A stretch of 64,000 nt of DNA from CAYUWG01 sp964448285 (lineage in GTDB: Bacteria > Bacteroidota > Ignavibacteria > SZUA-365), in contig CAYUWG010000011.1 of the NCBI GenBank assembly GCA_964448285.1, positions 1 to 64,000 on the forward strand, in the 5' to 3' direction. Position 1 is the first letter of the stretch, and every line of letters begins with the position of its first letter. This document shows positions 26,587-34,969 of the stretch, in pieces. The position numbers and the translations under genes are program-made. The notes beneath the pieces are model-generated. The model was not told the origin of the DNA and searched no databases. It worked only from the letters and a program-made list of their open reading frames with translations.

Positions 26587-27138
26587 CCAAATCTTCAAGC
26601 CCAGCTTGTTCTGGTGCCAGATGCCCACGGTAAACAAGAACAAGACGAAGATTTAAACACGAAAAACATAGCATCCCTCCCAAGGCTCAAACGCCTGAAG
26701 TCTTGCTCATTGAAATCGGATTCGCCGATTTGAGCGGAGGGTTCCCGCCGGAAAATCAAAGCAACGTGATGATTTACCGACAATCGTGTTTCAATCTCTC
26801 ACAGTCTTCGAACAGACCGAAGGAGGCGATTGTCATTTCAGGTAGTTCCCGCTCGCCAGAGAGAACGTATTGGAGGAGGATAAGCATTGATCGTCAGGAC
26901 TATTGCACCACGATGGTGACGGGAGTTATAGTCTATCTGCGACGAACCCTACCAACACGCCATTGCCCAATCACTGATGTCCCACAACGAAGGAGGATGC
27001 TTTCGGCACACCAACAATTCGATGAAGTCCAAGCATGTAACCGGAGGGTCCGCTTGGAGTGCTGCTGACCTGCGTACCGAGGAGGTGTACACAGGAAAAT
27101 CCATTCACAATCTCAAAATCCCATACATGGAGACAACT
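26587..27138 (+). ncRNA. structured leader or small RNA candidate upstream of the tandem CPPFC genes
   Basis: About 550 bases without a credible gene follow the promoter at 26552-26580. The first 66 bases fold into a two-step stem: AAATCTTC (26589-26596) pairs perfectly with GAAGATTT (26647-26654), and inside it CTTGTTCT (26605-26612) pairs with AGAACAAG (26637-26644). A second hairpin follows, AAATCGG/CCGATTT (26713-26719 with 26725-26731), and then CGGaGG/CCgCCG near 26735-26750. No known riboswitch or housekeeping RNA is recognised. It may be an mRNA leader for the gene pair or an independent RNA; no terminator lies between it and the first gene. Confidence 0.45.
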
Positions 27139-27537
27139 ATGGAAACAGTTGAATTGAAAAAGACAGTCAGCCAGAGTGTTGACAGTCCAGTCGCACGTCC
27201 GGAGATCAAGGAACGCAAGCGTCCGATGTTCACCGGCAATGAGAACCATGACATTTCGTTGGCGGACGCCAGTGAACTGACACGCAACTTCCGCAGCAAG
27301 GCAGACAAGGACGCCATCAAGGGTGGCTTCTTCGGGCTTGCAGCGATGCAACAACTCCTCGATCAGGAAGGCGTCGTCGGATTGCGCTACTACTACGCGC
27401 AGGAAGCCGACGGTCGTCCCGTCCTCGTGCTCGTTGGAGTCGATGCCAATGGAAACGATCTGGTGGATGGTTTCCTCCTCGAGCGTTCGGTTCCGTGTCC
27501 GCCGTTCTGCGGGTGGTTCAACTCGCTGAACAGCTAA
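27139..27537 (+). CDS. small protein with C-terminal CPPFC motif, tandem copy 1 (function unknown)
   Basis: This 132-residue protein has no signal peptide or membrane segment. A variable polar N-terminus (residues 1-45) leads to a conserved core: TRNFRSK (48-54), IKGGFFG (60-66), GLRYYYAQ (81-88) and LVLVGVDANGNDLVDG (96-111), and it ends SVPCPPFCGWFNSLNS with Cys120 and Cys124. I recall similar short Bacteroidota proteins ending in PCPxxC, none with a known role. The ATG at 27139 is preceded by GGAG and matches the start of copy 2; an open frame extends far upstream but has no equivalent there. Possible roles: metal or redox binding through the CxxxC, or a precursor peptide. Confidence 0.8.
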   Translation: METVELKKTVSQSVDSPVARPEIKERKRPMFTGNENHDISLADASELTRNFRSKADKDAIKGGFFGLAAMQQLLDQEGVVGLRYYYAQEADGRPVLVLVGVDANGNDLVDGFLLERSVPCPPFCGWFNSLNS

Positions 27538-27577
27538 ACCAACTCACTCACTTAACAAACAACCTTTGGAGACAACA

Positions 27578-27976
27578 ATGGAAACAGTTGAATTGAAAAA
27601 GACAGTTGACGCGAGCGTTGACAGTCCAGTCGCACGTCCGGAGATCAAAGAGCGCAAGCGCCCGATGTTCACCGGCAATGAGAACCACGACATTTCGTTG
27701 GCGGACGCCAGTGATTTGACGCGCAACTTCCGCAGCAAGGCAGGGAAGGACGCCATCAAAGGCGGTTTCTTCGGTCTTGCCGCGTTGCAACAGCTCCTCG
27801 ACCAGGAAGGCGTCGTCGGATTGCGCTACTATTATGCGCAAGAAGCCGATGGTCGTCCCGTCCTCGTGCTCGTTGGAGTCGATGCCAATGGAAACGATCT
27901 GGTGGATGGTTTCCTTCTCGAGCGTTCGGTTCCGTGTCCGCCGTTCTGCGGATGGTTCAACTCGCTGAACAGCTAA
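27578..27976 (+). CDS. small protein with C-terminal CPPFC motif, tandem copy 2 (function unknown)
   Basis: This is the second 132-residue copy, 40 bases after the stop of the first. It differs at only five residues (11, 12, 46, 56 and 70); the last 62 residues are identical, and the ribosome site (GGAGACAAC before ATG) is also duplicated. The near-identity includes silent positions, so the duplication is recent or maintained by gene conversion. ATG 27578 is the start; a TTG four codons earlier is part of the ribosome site. A long rod-like inverted repeat begins 17 bases after the stop. Confidence 0.8.
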   Translation: METVELKKTVDASVDSPVARPEIKERKRPMFTGNENHDISLADASDLTRNFRSKAGKDAIKGGFFGLAALQQLLDQEGVVGLRYYYAQEADGRPVLVLVGVDANGNDLVDGFLLERSVPCPPFCGWFNSLNS

Positions 27977-27992
27977 ACCCTCTCGTTTAGTT

Positions 27993-28115
27993 ATCGGGCG
28001 CACGCTGCGCCTTTGTGAATGGAGTGAGCTTTGATATATTCACCCGACCATTAGGCCTGGTGATGATCGAACAAATCTTATTCTCACCTCGACACAAGGC
28101 CGGTGTGCGCCCGAT
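27993..28115. ncRNA. rod-like inverted repeat, structured RNA or large terminator candidate
   Basis: ATCGGGCGCAC (27993-28003) pairs perfectly with GTGCGCCCGAT (28105-28115). The pairing continues inward, with wobbles and two bulges, to CCTTTGTG/CACAAGG (28010-28017 with 28093-28099). Deeper lie GTGAG/CTCAC (28024-28028 with 28083-28087) and TCACC/GGTGA (28040-28044 with 28059-28063). The right arm is followed by TCTTTT. This is far longer than an ordinary terminator and forms a 123-nt rod. It does not show the conserved apical sequence of SRP RNA or the bubble of 6S RNA. Role unknown; it ends the tandem-gene transcript or is processed from it. Confidence 0.5.
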
Positions 28116-28149
28116 TCTTTTACCCTCCCCTATCACACCGCGGTAAACC

Positions 28150-28824
28150 GTGGAAGATCTTTTCTACCAGTATTTTTATCGAACTGCAACACTTACGGCG
28201 ATCATCGCTTTCGCCACAGGTTCCTTCATCTATCGCACGCTCTCGAAGGACCTGAAAGTTCTTCTTGCGCTTCTCGGGGCGTCCTTCTTGTTCGAAGTAT
28301 TCGCTTTCTATTATGGGTATGTTCTGAAACAACCGAACGTGCAGCTCTTTCGCGTTTACACGATCATCGAGTTCACGTTTCTTGTCGTGATGCTATATCT
28401 CTGGCAGACGAAATCCGTGATGAAGAAAGTCCTTCTCTGGAGTCTTCCTGTGTTTCTCATGATATGGGCTGTGGCGAACATCACGACAACGGAGCCGACG
28501 CACTTCGACAGTCTCGTCCTAACCGTGGAGAGCATCATCGTTGTTGCAATTGCCGTTTATGCATTGGTGGAGTTATTGCGGGAAGCGACGAACCTCCTCA
28601 TCTATTATCCTCGATTCTGGGTCATCTCGTCGCTGATCATCTATTTCTCCGGAAACATCCTTGTCTTCGCCATCGGAACGATGTTCCTGAGCGGAGAAGC
28701 GGGGAAAATTCTATGGGCAATCCATACGATGCTCAATATCGTCCATAATCTCTGTTTTGCCTGGGCCTTCATATGCCACAAGAAATACTCGTCGGAATTG
28801 TCGCTGTCTCAGTCGTCCTTCTGA
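28150..28824 (+). CDS. integral membrane protein, 6-7 helices, partner of downstream hybrid kinase
   Basis: This 224-residue protein is made almost entirely of membrane helices (about residues 11-31, 37-55, 67-84, 92-110, 121-141, 152-174 and 188-208). It starts at GTG 28150. It overlaps the next gene, a hybrid histidine kinase, by 52 bases in another frame. The kinase has only one short N-terminal membrane helix, so this protein may serve as its membrane sensing part. No family name can be given with confidence; the topology recalls the seven-helix sensory modules (7TM-type) attached to kinases. Confidence 0.75.
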   Translation: MEDLFYQYFYRTATLTAIIAFATGSFIYRTLSKDLKVLLALLGASFLFEVFAFYYGYVLKQPNVQLFRVYTIIEFTFLVVMLYLWQTKSVMKKVLLWSLPVFLMIWAVANITTTEPTHFDSLVLTVESIIVVAIAVYALVELLREATNLLIYYPRFWVISSLIIYFSGNILVFAIGTMFLSGEAGKILWAIHTMLNIVHNLCFAWAFICHKKYSSELSLSQSSF

Positions 28825-30449
28825 TTCTCGCGCTGGGAATCATCTTCCTCGTTGTCCTTCAGCAACGAAAACTTTTTGTCGTTCAGCAAAAGAACCTCGA
28901 GACGCTGACCGAGAGCGAAGAGCGCTATCGAAGGCTCGTCAAGTATTCACCTTTCCCGATGGCCGTTTTCATTCATGGGACGATCGTCTATGTCAACGAT
29001 GCGGGAGCGCGATTGCTTGGCGTGCTTAGTCCGGAGGACCTGATGGATAAGCCCATCCTCGACTTCGTCAACCAGAACTTTTACGAGCAGACGAAGCAGA
29101 AGCTCAAAGCGATATTGGAAGTGCGCAAGGATATCGCTGAGATGGAAGACAAACTCGTTCGGAGGGACGGACAGGTTATCGATGTCGAAATCACCGCCAT
29201 TCCGATCATCTATGATAAACGCGCTGCGATCCAGATACTCGTTCGTGATATCACAGAGAGAAAACGGCAGGAGGCAGAACTGATTGCGGCGAAGGAACGC
29301 GCAGAGCAATCGGATAAACTGAAAGATGCATTCATTGCGAACATCTCACACGAAATCCGCACTCCACTCAACGTCATCCTCGGTTATAGCACGTTGATTA
29401 CAACCGAATTGTATGACCGCATCAGACCGGAAGAAACGGCTTTCTTCGATAGCATCGAGCGTGGCGGGCAGCGACTGATGCGCACGGTGGAACACATCCT
29501 CAATATCTCCAGCATTCAAGTCGGCACGTTCCAACTTCGTCCCGAGCTTCTTGACGTCAATGCACGCGTCGAGAAACTCGTCCAGGATTTAAGTTCGTTT
29601 GCAACGGAAAAGGGACTTGCCCTGCGTGCCGTTCTCGATGACACAGAGTGCGATATTCTTGCTGACCGATACAGCATCGACCAAGCGCTCACGAACCTGA
29701 TCGACAACGCAGTGAAATTCACACATGAAGGGGAAGTTATCGTGCGCGTATTTCGACAGGATCAGCGCGTGTGTATCGAAGTGAAGGATACGGGTATTGG
29801 CATCTCGGCAGAATATCTGCCGAAAGTCTTCAACGTGTTTTCGCAAGAAGTCACCGGATATACCCGACCGTTTGAAGGGCTTGGATTAGGTTTAGCTTTG
29901 ACGAAGCGGTATGTCGAGATGAACAACGGCAGCGTCACAGTCAAGAGTCGAAAGGGACAGGGCACGACCTTCACACTCCGGTTCATGGCGACTGAGACTG
30001 AAAAGAAGAAATTCAAGACTCCGGAACTCGCGTCAGTGCAATCGCCTCGTATTCCAAATTATACAACCCGTGAAGGCGTGAAAACCATTCTTGTCGTTGA
30101 AGACGATGAGCAGACACAAGAATACATGCGCGTGCTGTTCAACAAGGACTATAACGTCGTTACAGCAAGCTCGGGGAATGAGGCATGGGATATCGTGGGC
30201 AGTTCTGAGGTCGATCTTATTCTCATGGATCTTTCACTTCGGGGAAATGAAGACGGCCTGCAGTTGACGGTGCGGATTCGCAATGGAAACAGAAATCCCA
30301 ATGTCCCGATCATCGTTGTCACTGCACATGCATTCCCGGAGGATCGGGAGAAAAGTCTCCAGGCAGGATGCGACATGTATTTCTCGAAACCCTTCCAGAT
30401 TGAAGACTTGAAGAATTCCATCCGGTCCTTTATCGGCTCAGGTGGATAG
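28773..30449 (+). CDS. hybrid sensor histidine kinase (TM-PAS-HisKA-HATPase-receiver)
   Basis: This 558-residue protein has one N-terminal membrane helix (about residues 8-30), a PAS domain (about 45-165, SEERYRRLVKYSPFPM), HisKA with the phospho-accepting His at about residue 193 (ISHEIRTPLNVILGYS), HATPase_c with DNAVKFT, DTGIGIS and GLGLGLALTKR boxes, and a C-terminal receiver (about 430-555) with EDDEQ and the phospho-Asp in LILMDLSL. All catalytic boxes are canonical. There is no His-phosphotransfer or output domain, so the signal must pass to another protein. The start overlaps the membrane protein gene upstream, suggesting a coupled sensor pair. Confidence 0.93.
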   Translation: MPQEILVGIVAVSVVLLILALGIIFLVVLQQRKLFVVQQKNLETLTESEERYRRLVKYSPFPMAVFIHGTIVYVNDAGARLLGVLSPEDLMDKPILDFVNQNFYEQTKQKLKAILEVRKDIAEMEDKLVRRDGQVIDVEITAIPIIYDKRAAIQILVRDITERKRQEAELIAAKERAEQSDKLKDAFIANISHEIRTPLNVILGYSTLITTELYDRIRPEETAFFDSIERGGQRLMRTVEHILNISSIQVGTFQLRPELLDVNARVEKLVQDLSSFATEKGLALRAVLDDTECDILADRYSIDQALTNLIDNAVKFTHEGEVIVRVFRQDQRVCIEVKDTGIGISAEYLPKVFNVFSQEVTGYTRPFEGLGLGLALTKRYVEMNNGSVTVKSRKGQGTTFTLRFMATETEKKKFKTPELASVQSPRIPNYTTREGVKTILVVEDDEQTQEYMRVLFNKDYNVVTASSGNEAWDIVGSSEVDLILMDLSLRGNEDGLQLTVRIRNGNRNPNVPIIVVTAHAFPEDREKSLQAGCDMYFSKPFQIEDLKNSIRSFIGSGG

Positions 30450-30460
30450 AGAAACGAAAT

Positions 30461-33043
30461 TCAAAGTCGCGAAGCCACTACCACGACCTTCTTGACGGTT
30501 GAGGTAATGCTGTTCGCAATCCCGATTCCTTCCAGTAGAACGATATACATTCCGATTCTCAAGCGCTGCTTGTCGTCATCCAATCCATCGAGGAGAAACT
30601 GACCTTCGCTGCCTGCAGGGACGTTGTTCGCCAGAGTGCGTACAAGCCGACCGACCGAATCGTAAACCCGTAATCGAATCTGCGATACGTTTGCAGGCAG
30701 CCGATAGGTGATCACGCAAAAATCCTCAAAGCCATCGTTATCTGGTGAAAAGGGATTTGGAGAAAACGTCATCGAAGGCTCGCCATCAGAGATGTCGTCA
30801 GGCTTCTCAGTAAAAAGGGAATTTCGAAGTCCGGGTGTACCGCCGATATTATTTGCACTCGTACTCCAACTCGAGCCGCTCTGTGCAGCAAACGCGGGAT
30901 TCAATCGCTCCAAAGAAAAACCCGTTGTCGCTGGGATATTCGGGTTGTGCCATGACGTTGAGTACCTGACGCTATCGATGGAGTTGGTGAATGCATCGAG
31001 GAGAACGACTTCGTCATCTCCATTACCGAGATTGAGAGAAGAGCGATTCAGAAAAACGACAACACGATCCGGAGCCTCAGTTCGCAGATAAGGAAACCGA
31101 GCAAGGATGCTCGTATCTGATGCGATGACGAGATAGCCTTTTACCGGAACACGAACAGGAGTATTCGGAAGGGGAAGCAATGTTCTCTTTCCGTCTGAAC
31201 CTGGTGCGCTCGTAAGGGAGAATCCCTGAACGTTCACGGTCTCGTCTGTTGTGTTCACGTATTCAACCCATTCCGCCTGCTGAGGCAGAGGAGCGAACAT
31301 AATTTCATTCAACGCCAGAGCGCCTCGCGGGAGGATTCCCTTCGTGTAAATGAAAGTCACGTTGTTCGAAAGCTGTTCGTCTCCCGAAAAATCCGCCACG
31401 ATAATGAATGACATCGCACCCTGAGATTGAACGACACCGGAGAAAGTCACGCGAACGGAATCGAACGTCGAAACAAGTGAGACGGTTTGTTGGGATCGTA
31501 ACTCCGTTGCATCCGGTACGCCGTCTCCATTTTCATCGTGATACAAAATCACCTTTGCATCAGCAATGGATTGCAGGCCAACATTCACCGTAGTAACGAT
31601 CACACTGCTGCCGGAAACGAATCCGCCTCTCACTGCAATATCCCGGTCTCGTATGCTGACACTGTTTTTTCTCCCCGGTGTACTACGCTCTGCATCCACT
31701 GAGGGCAGCCAGTTCATTCGCTCGGTCGAAGAAAAGAGCGCGTGAACCCGCTCAAGAGATTTTCCGTCGGTACCACCCCAATCAGATTTATAGCTCATGC
31801 TATCCATCAAAAAGCCGGTGTGATCGAACAGCCGCACTTCATCGCCGGTATTGTTCAATGAGGGGATGGAAATCAAAACGATCTGCGCTGGGATAGCAGC
31901 GTGATAATCGGTAATACTTGCGGAACTGCTGATGACGAGATACTGCTGAGGATCGAGTGTCAGGCTCGCGTCGGTTATTTCTTTGGTCGTTGAAGCATCG
32001 CCGATCTTCCATTTCGAAAGGTCGATCGTCGAGTTACCCGCGTTCAGCAGTTCAATCCATTCCGGCTCTCCTCCCGTCGGCGCATACATGATTTCATTGA
32101 TCACGATACTGTTGGCAGCAAGTCCGCATCGCACAGTATCGACACGTTTGTTGTTAGCATGATTCGCGTCGGATGCGTAATCGATTTCAGACAAGAAGAT
32201 TCGTTCATTCGTAGAGGACTGCGGGACTGCAACAGGAACGGAGCGTTCCTCTTGCGGTTGGAGAATCAGGCCGGTTTGATCCAGCAGGAGTTCGCCTACA
32301 TCGCCAATCCCATTGCGATCTCTGTCTTCGTAACAAAGGATACGATAGACATCAGCAGGCTGTGTCCCGTTGTTTTTTACAAGGAGAGTCAATGAAAAGG
32401 GCTGACCGACTCTTGGATATGCGGGTAATGTGGACGCGCTCTTGAGCATTAAATCGTGCTCTGAAAGCGCGATGCTGTTTCTTTCACCCGGAGTTGCTCC
32501 TCCGGCGGCGAGAGATGTACCCCAATTACTTGATGTGTTCGTTGCAGAAAGCGGATCGATTCGTTCGAGCGACTTCCCGTTGCTTCCACCCCATGACGAC
32601 TGATATCGGATGTAATCGATAGTGCTCGTATCGCTCCTTGCCAGCGTGATATCATCCCCTGTATTGTTCAATACAGGAATTCGATCCATCACGATTAAAT
32701 GCGGAGTTAACGCAGGCCACTCACTGAGTATCGTTGCGTCTTTCGCAATGACCACGTAACCATCCGGTTCGATCACGTAGCTGTTCGCCGTTATCACCGG
32801 TCTCGGTGATGTCGCATCGAAGATGATCCAATTCTGAATATCCACCGGCTGAGATGATGCATTGTACAGTTCGATCCATTCCGGTTTACCGCTACTAGGC
32901 GCATACATGATTTCATTGATGATGACACCTTGTGCGATTGAATCGATCGGAACGAACAACGAAATGAACAGGAATGCCACATACGTGTTTCCCTTTTTCA
33001 AGGCCTTCACAAAACCGATTTGGAGTATGATTTCCCGGTGCAT
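30461..33043 (-). CDS. secreted protein with three lamin-tail domains and a FlgD/T9SS-like C-terminal domain
   Basis: This is an 860-residue protein. After a signal sequence (about residues 18-38) come three lamin-tail domains (LTD): about 38-195, 311-460 and 574-742. Each begins with INEIM(Y/F)AP and E-W-(I/V)-E and ends in the LNNTGD...SLER pattern. Between them lie CARDB-like beta domains (about 200-300 and 465-565). The C-terminus (757-860) is an FlgD/Ig-like SPNPFSPDNDGFED domain, as in gliding-motility-type C-terminal modules of this phylum. LTD proteins of bacteria are surface or secreted and often attached to nucleases or phosphatases; none is present here, so a structural surface role is likely. 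Confidence 0.88.
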   Translation of the reverse strand: MHREIILQIGFVKALKKGNTYVAFLFISLFVPIDSIAQGVIINEIMYAPSSGKPEWIELYNASSQPVDIQNWIIFDATSPRPVITANSYVIEPDGYVVIAKDATILSEWPALTPHLIVMDRIPVLNNTGDDITLARSDTSTIDYIRYQSSWGGSNGKSLERIDPLSATNTSSNWGTSLAAGGATPGERNSIALSEHDLMLKSASTLPAYPRVGQPFSLTLLVKNNGTQPADVYRILCYEDRDRNGIGDVGELLLDQTGLILQPQEERSVPVAVPQSSTNERIFLSEIDYASDANHANNKRVDTVRCGLAANSIVINEIMYAPTGGEPEWIELLNAGNSTIDLSKWKIGDASTTKEITDASLTLDPQQYLVISSSASITDYHAAIPAQIVLISIPSLNNTGDEVRLFDHTGFLMDSMSYKSDWGGTDGKSLERVHALFSSTERMNWLPSVDAERSTPGRKNSVSIRDRDIAVRGGFVSGSSVIVTTVNVGLQSIADAKVILYHDENGDGVPDATELRSQQTVSLVSTFDSVRVTFSGVVQSQGAMSFIIVADFSGDEQLSNNVTFIYTKGILPRGALALNEIMFAPLPQQAEWVEYVNTTDETVNVQGFSLTSAPGSDGKRTLLPLPNTPVRVPVKGYLVIASDTSILARFPYLRTEAPDRVVVFLNRSSLNLGNGDDEVVLLDAFTNSIDSVRYSTSWHNPNIPATTGFSLERLNPAFAAQSGSSWSTSANNIGGTPGLRNSLFTEKPDDISDGEPSMTFSPNPFSPDNDGFEDFCVITYRLPANVSQIRLRVYDSVGRLVRTLANNVPAGSEGQFLLDGLDDDKQRLRIGMYIVLLEGIGIANSITSTVKKVVVVASRL

Positions 33044-33058
33044 GTATGATCAATGTTC

Positions 33059-33089
33059 TTGTTTCTTTTCCACCACTGCAATAAGTTAG
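33059..33089 (+). promoter_or_regulatory. Bacteroidota-type promoter for the FnIII-like protein
   Basis: TTG (33059-33061), 20 bases, then TAAGTTAG (33082-33089), one mismatch to TAnnTTTG. The transcript would have a leader of about 15 bases including GAGGAG before the ATG at 33110. Confidence 0.55.
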
Positions 33090-33109
33090 CTCACGAGGAG
33101 AATAATCCT

Positions 33110-33514
33110 ATGACCAAGAAAACACTTTTTACGCTTTTATGCTTCTCCGTTCTTTCCGCAACGGTCCTTTGTGGCGCCTTTCTCGATTTTTTCCAGGGAC
33201 GCAGCGACGGCAATAATATCACGCTTGAATGGAAAACGCGAACCGAAACCGGGGTCTCATCCTACGAAGTGCAACGCAAACCTGGGAATTCGGGTGAGTT
33301 CATCACGATCGGGACACTCGAACCGAAGGGTTCCAATTCCTACTACTCCTTCGTAGATCGCAACGCATACAAAGAGTCAGCGAACATCTATGTTTACCGC
33401 TTGAAGATCGTAGAGGCAAATGGGCCAGCCTCCTATTCCAACGAAGTTCCCGTTTCACACGGCGTCAGCAGCGTGAAACGGACCTGGGGCAGCATCAAAG
33501 CAATGTTCCGATAA
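33110..33514 (+). CDS. small secreted FnIII-like domain protein
   Basis: This 134-residue protein has a signal peptide (MTKKTLFTLLCFSVLSATVLC, cleaved near residue 21). A single fibronectin-type-III-like domain follows: ITLEWKTRTETGVSSYEVQR, then YVYRLKIVEANGPASYSNEV. This 'TExxVSSYEVQR' pattern is common in T9SS cargo proteins of the phylum, usually as a repeat inside large proteins; here it stands alone without a sorting domain. The ATG at 33110 has GAGGAG nine bases upstream. Divergent from the lamin-tail gene. Role unknown; surface adhesion or accessory protein are possibilities. Confidence 0.8.
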   Translation: MTKKTLFTLLCFSVLSATVLCGAFLDFFQGRSDGNNITLEWKTRTETGVSSYEVQRKPGNSGEFITIGTLEPKGSNSYYSFVDRNAYKESANIYVYRLKIVEANGPASYSNEVPVSHGVSSVKRTWGSIKAMFR

Positions 33515-33517
33515 ATA

Positions 33518-33531
33518 CCGTTCATGAACGG
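33518..33531. repeat. perfect 14-bp palindrome after the FnIII-like gene
   Basis: CCGTTCATGAACGG is a perfect palindrome four bases after a stop codon and 24 before the SpoIID gene. It could be an operator or a weak hairpin. Confidence 0.35.
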
Positions 33532-33555
33532 ATACGGTTGTTGGGCGCGAATCTG

Positions 33556-34902
33556 ATGCGTGCCCAATTTTTTTTAGTTGGAAAAGCACTCCGGTTAACC
33601 ATTCTGGTGATTGGGTCATCACTTGGGCTTTCATGCGGTTCCATCAGCCCCGACGGCACTGTGGTTGAGAAAAGCGACCTCAGCATTCGTGTCTGCCTCG
33701 AAGACCGCGTGACGGCATGTACAATCGAAGTAAGTGCTGGAGCGGTTCTGTCAATTCCGGGGAAGGTACTGACTCTCCCAGCTGATGATCGTCTTCATTT
33801 TTCGATAAATGCTGTCGGTGAGATTGAACTGAAATCAACCGGCGGGATAATCCTGCGAGCAGCAGGAGTCCTCCGAGTGGTGCATCCGGGGAATGCGAAA
33901 CACTTTCAGTATGAGAGAAAAGCCTACTCGGATACTCTCGTTATTGCGAGCGACGGAATGCATCTCTATCTCCTGAATATCCTTCCTCTGGAATCCTACA
34001 TCCAGAGTGTCGTTCCGAACGAGATCGGGAGAAACAGAAAAAGCGACGAATACGAGGCTATCCGAGCACAGGCAATTCTTGCCCGAACATATGCTCTGAT
34101 GAAAATTCAACTGCCAATCCGGCGCCTCTTCGATGTCTTTGACGATGCTCGAGACCAGGTTTTTTCCGGTACATCGCATCCTGACGAATTGATCGCGAAA
34201 GCCATTACATCAACGAAGGGACAGGTTCTTGTCTTTGAGAATCGGATTGCCGAAACATACTACCACTCAACCTGCGGTGGAAGGACGGAAGCCGCATCTC
34301 TCGTCTGGCTGCGGCCGCAATCGAAGCCGTATCTCGCCGGAATCCGTGACCATAACGGCTCTGAGGATAATTGCAGAATCTCTCCATCGTATCGCTGGTC
34401 GGAAGTATATACGAGGAAGGATTTCGAGTCGATGTTGCGAGTGTACCTTCCGACAATTCTTTCGGAGTCTGAAAGGAAATTACTTGACCAGCGTGCTTGG
34501 AGTATCCTTGATATTCGCATAACCAAGAGGTCGCCATCCGGAAGAGTCAGCGTGTTGAAGCTCGTTTTAGGAGATACGAAATGGCAAACGAGTATTCCGG
34601 TCTCTGCAGACAAGATTCGGTGGATAATCCGCCGCCAGGACGGGACAAATATCCTTCGCAGCACGCTGTTCGATATTTCGATTGAACGGGAAGCAAAGAA
34701 GTGGATTCGCATGATCCGCATTAATGGCGGGGGAAACGGTCATGGTGTCGGATTATGCCAGTGGGGCGCTATCGCTCGCTCTCGCGATGGTCAATCTGCA
34801 TCCCAGATACTTCACGGATACTTTCCGGGAGTGACCATCGAAAAGAATTCACGCCCACTCTATACCGATATGCAGGCAAGGGAGCGTTTGCAGAAATTGT
34901 AG
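33556..34902 (+). CDS. SpoIID/LytB domain lipoprotein
   Basis: This is a protein of about 448 residues. A signal sequence ends in a lipobox-like LGLSCG. The SpoIID domain follows, with LPLESYIQSVVPNEIG, EAIRAQAILARTYAL and YYHSTCGGRTEAA, and it closes with NGHGVGLCQWGAIARS. SpoIID/LytB proteins bind or cleave peptidoglycan glycan strands (lytic transglycosylase acting on stripped glycans) in sporulation and amidase activation; in non-sporing Gram-negatives the role is less clear, perhaps wall remodelling. ATG 33556 is taken; a TTG at 33538 is an alternative. No strong ribosome site precedes either. Confidence 0.88.
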   Translation: MRAQFFLVGKALRLTILVIGSSLGLSCGSISPDGTVVEKSDLSIRVCLEDRVTACTIEVSAGAVLSIPGKVLTLPADDRLHFSINAVGEIELKSTGGIILRAAGVLRVVHPGNAKHFQYERKAYSDTLVIASDGMHLYLLNILPLESYIQSVVPNEIGRNRKSDEYEAIRAQAILARTYALMKIQLPIRRLFDVFDDARDQVFSGTSHPDELIAKAITSTKGQVLVFENRIAETYYHSTCGGRTEAASLVWLRPQSKPYLAGIRDHNGSEDNCRISPSYRWSEVYTRKDFESMLRVYLPTILSESERKLLDQRAWSILDIRITKRSPSGRVSVLKLVLGDTKWQTSIPVSADKIRWIIRRQDGTNILRSTLFDISIEREAKKWIRMIRINGGGNGHGVGLCQWGAIARSRDGQSASQILHGYFPGVTIEKNSRPLYTDMQARERLQKL

Positions 34903-34927
34903 CACACGGCCTTTTTCGCTATGTTTG
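34897..34927 (+). promoter_or_regulatory. Bacteroidota-type promoter of glgA
   Basis: TTG at 34897-34899, 20 bases, then TATGTTTG at 34920-34927 followed by C, an exact match to TAnnTTTGY. It overlaps the end of the SpoIID gene and lies 43 bases before the glgA ATG. Confidence 0.75.
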
Positions 34928-34969
34928 CACTCTGCGAAGGCTGTTTATAAACAGAAACTTGGAGCATAT

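Noticed and set aside
26997..27068. A 23-codon frame starting ATGCTTTCG right after AAGGAGG, upstream of the CPPFC genes
   Set aside because: The Shine-Dalgarno touches the ATG with no spacer, the peptide has no recognisable feature, and nothing equivalent precedes the second copy.
26977..27138. In-frame N-terminal extension of CPPFC copy 1
   Set aside because: Copy 2 has no counterpart, and the duplicated ribosome site sits directly before the ATG at 27139.
27993..28115. Rod-like RNA considered as SRP RNA or 6S RNA
   Set aside because: The conserved SRP apical GGAAG/AGCAG pattern and the 6S central bubble are not present.
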